Below, piece after piece: positions 63,137 to 64,000 of a stretch of DNA of 64,000 nucleotides; the stretch's first letter is position 1, and every line of letters starts with the position of its first letter. Under the pieces are notes generated by a model that saw only the letters and a list, made by a program, of their open reading frames with translations, was not told where the DNA came from and did no database searches. A program made the position numbers and the translations under genes. This DNA comes from Tangfeifania diversioriginum. GTDB lineage: Bacteria > Bacteroidota > Bacteroidia > Bacteroidales > Prolixibacteraceae. The DNA lies in NCBI GenBank assembly GCA_945873105.1, contig CAMCBW010000009.1, forward strand, positions 1 to 64,000, given 5' to 3'.

Positions 63137-64000
63137 ATGGGTATTAACGATTCATCCAACCAAGCGATTCCATTTGACATTTTTCTGGAAGATTTCCGAC
63201 TCAGGAGCAGGCATGCTTACCGGGTAAGGGCCGATATTGATCAGTTGAGCACCAACCGGGGCATGCCGCCTTTTGTGATGCGCGAGGTCATGTCGGGCAA
63301 TCCGTTGTCGGTAAATATTCCGGAAGAGTTTGGAGGGCGCGGAGGTAAAGTGGAAGAGATTCTGGCGCTGCTCTCCGCAGCATCCTACGAGTCTTTGGCA
63401 CTATCGCTCACCCTTGGGATTAATTCGGCGCTTTTTCTCCAGCCATTGGCCAAATATGGTACCGCCGAGACCAAGGCCATGGTGTTTGACCGGTTCATGA
63501 AGGCCCAAAATATGGGTGGATTGATGATTACCGAACCGGGTCATGGCAGTGATGCACTCAACATGCAGACCTCTTTTACCTCCTCCGGAGAATCCTACAA
63601 CATCCAGGGTACCAAACACTGGGCCGGATTGACGGGTTGGGCAGATTTCTGGCTGCTTACTGCCCGCGAACAGATGAAAAACGGAGATTTGAAACGGGAC
63701 ATCGATTTCTTCCTCTGCGATGTCAACCAGCAGGGCCAGCAAATTGTGGTCGAAGAGTTTTTCGACAACCTCGGCCTCTATCAAATCCCTTACGGCAGGA
63801 ACAAAATTGATGTGGAAGTACCATTGATGTACCGTTTGCAACCACACTCCACCGGGATTAAGCTGCTTTTGGATCTCCTGCACCGCAGCAGACTCCAGTT
63901 TCCGGGGATGGCACTTGGGTTTATTCAGCGCATGCTGGATGAAGCTTTGGCCCACACCAGGGACCGTTCGGTTTCCGGTAAGAATCTGGTCTCCTACGAC
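63137..64000 (+). CDS. Acyl-CoA dehydrogenase family protein, N-terminal part
   Basis: The frame from the ATG at 63137 stays open to the window end, giving 288 residues. The substrate/FAD-binding region GLMITEPGHGSDALNMQT followed by YNIQGTKHWAGLTGWADFWLLTAR matches the middle domain of acyl-CoA dehydrogenases. VNIPEEFGGRGGKVEEIL fits the N-terminal helical domain. It would oxidise an acyl-CoA and pass electrons to an electron-transfer flavoprotein. The catalytic Glu and C-terminal domain lie outside the window. Confidence 0.82.
   Translation, partial: MGINDSSNQAIPFDIFLEDFRLRSRHAYRVRADIDQLSTNRGMPPFVMREVMSGNPLSVNIPEEFGGRGGKVEEILALLSAASYESLALSLTLGINSALFLQPLAKYGTAETKAMVFDRFMKAQNMGGLMITEPGHGSDALNMQTSFTSSGESYNIQGTKHWAGLTGWADFWLLTAREQMKNGDLKRDIDFFLCDVNQQGQQIVVEEFFDNLGLYQIPYGRNKIDVEVPLMYRLQPHSTGIKLLLDLLHRSRLQFPGMALGFIQRMLDEALAHTRDRSVSGKNLVSYD

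Overview
The window is a stretch of chromosome from an anaerobic, polysaccharide-degrading Bacteroidota, most likely of the Bacteroidales/Marinilabiliales type. The evidence is two complete SusC/SusD loci each led by an ECF sigma factor and a FecR-type anti-sigma factor, DUF6089 and paired OmpH genes around a Bacteroidota-type uppS-bamA block, promoter candidates matching the TTTG / TAnnTTTG consensus, and a ferredoxin-dependent 2-oxoacid oxidoreductase (korAB). No rRNA, tRNA, CRISPR array, prophage or recognisable transposase was seen.

Region 1 (1-6291) is a putative terpenoid locus: the tail of a 4Fe-4S ferredoxin-like protein, a radical SAM enzyme with extra C-terminal cysteines, a fusion of a cysteine-rich DUF116 domain to a trans-polyprenyl diphosphate synthase, a single-barrel prenyltransferase/squalene-oxidase-repeat protein, and a two-barrel class II terpene cyclase related to squalene-hopene cyclase. 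Two non-coding elements with terminal inverted repeats sit in front of the radical SAM gene and in front of the cyclase. This locus is the best candidate for an undescribed system.

Region 2 (6269-9773) holds a secreted peroxiredoxin, a DUF3795 protein, an outer-membrane protein of unknown role and a repeat-rich FISUMP-domain lipoprotein. Region 3 (9774-28791) is a polysaccharide utilisation locus (PUL 1): divergent aldo/keto reductase, phosphotriesterase-like hydrolase, sialidase-fold enzyme, sigma/FecR/SusC/SusD, two paralogous FG-GAP propeller proteins, an SGNH-like enzyme, a GH28 enzyme and a second propeller protein. GH28 and the lyase-like propellers point to a pectic or rhamnogalacturonan-like substrate. 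deoC and a first sulfatase follow, then a MazF-type toxin-antitoxin pair on the other strand.

Region 4 (31827-42322) is PUL 2: sigma/FecR/SusC/SusD and two sulfatases with no glycoside hydrolase in view, which suggests a sulfated glycan. Region 5 (42423-54330) carries an SDR, a VOC protein, an alpha/beta hydrolase and a housekeeping block: pdxJ, a CBS protein, nadK, a DUF6089 protein, uppS, bamA, two ompH genes and murI. Region 6 (54372-58587, minus strand) is a sugar-salvage group (sugar kinase, nucleotidyltransferase, MFS permease) plus a gamma-carbonic anhydrase. Region 7 is korAB, a Tat-exported Gfo/Idh/MocA oxidoreductase and the first part of an acyl-CoA dehydrogenase cut by the window end.

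The intergenic spaces, mainly after 44 kb, carry many palindromic elements made of 7-10 bp words repeated on one arm and repeated as their complement on the other. Several supply the stop codon of the adjacent gene. The two PULs also share an 11-bp motif before fecR and hairpins before susC and after susD, which suggests common regulation.
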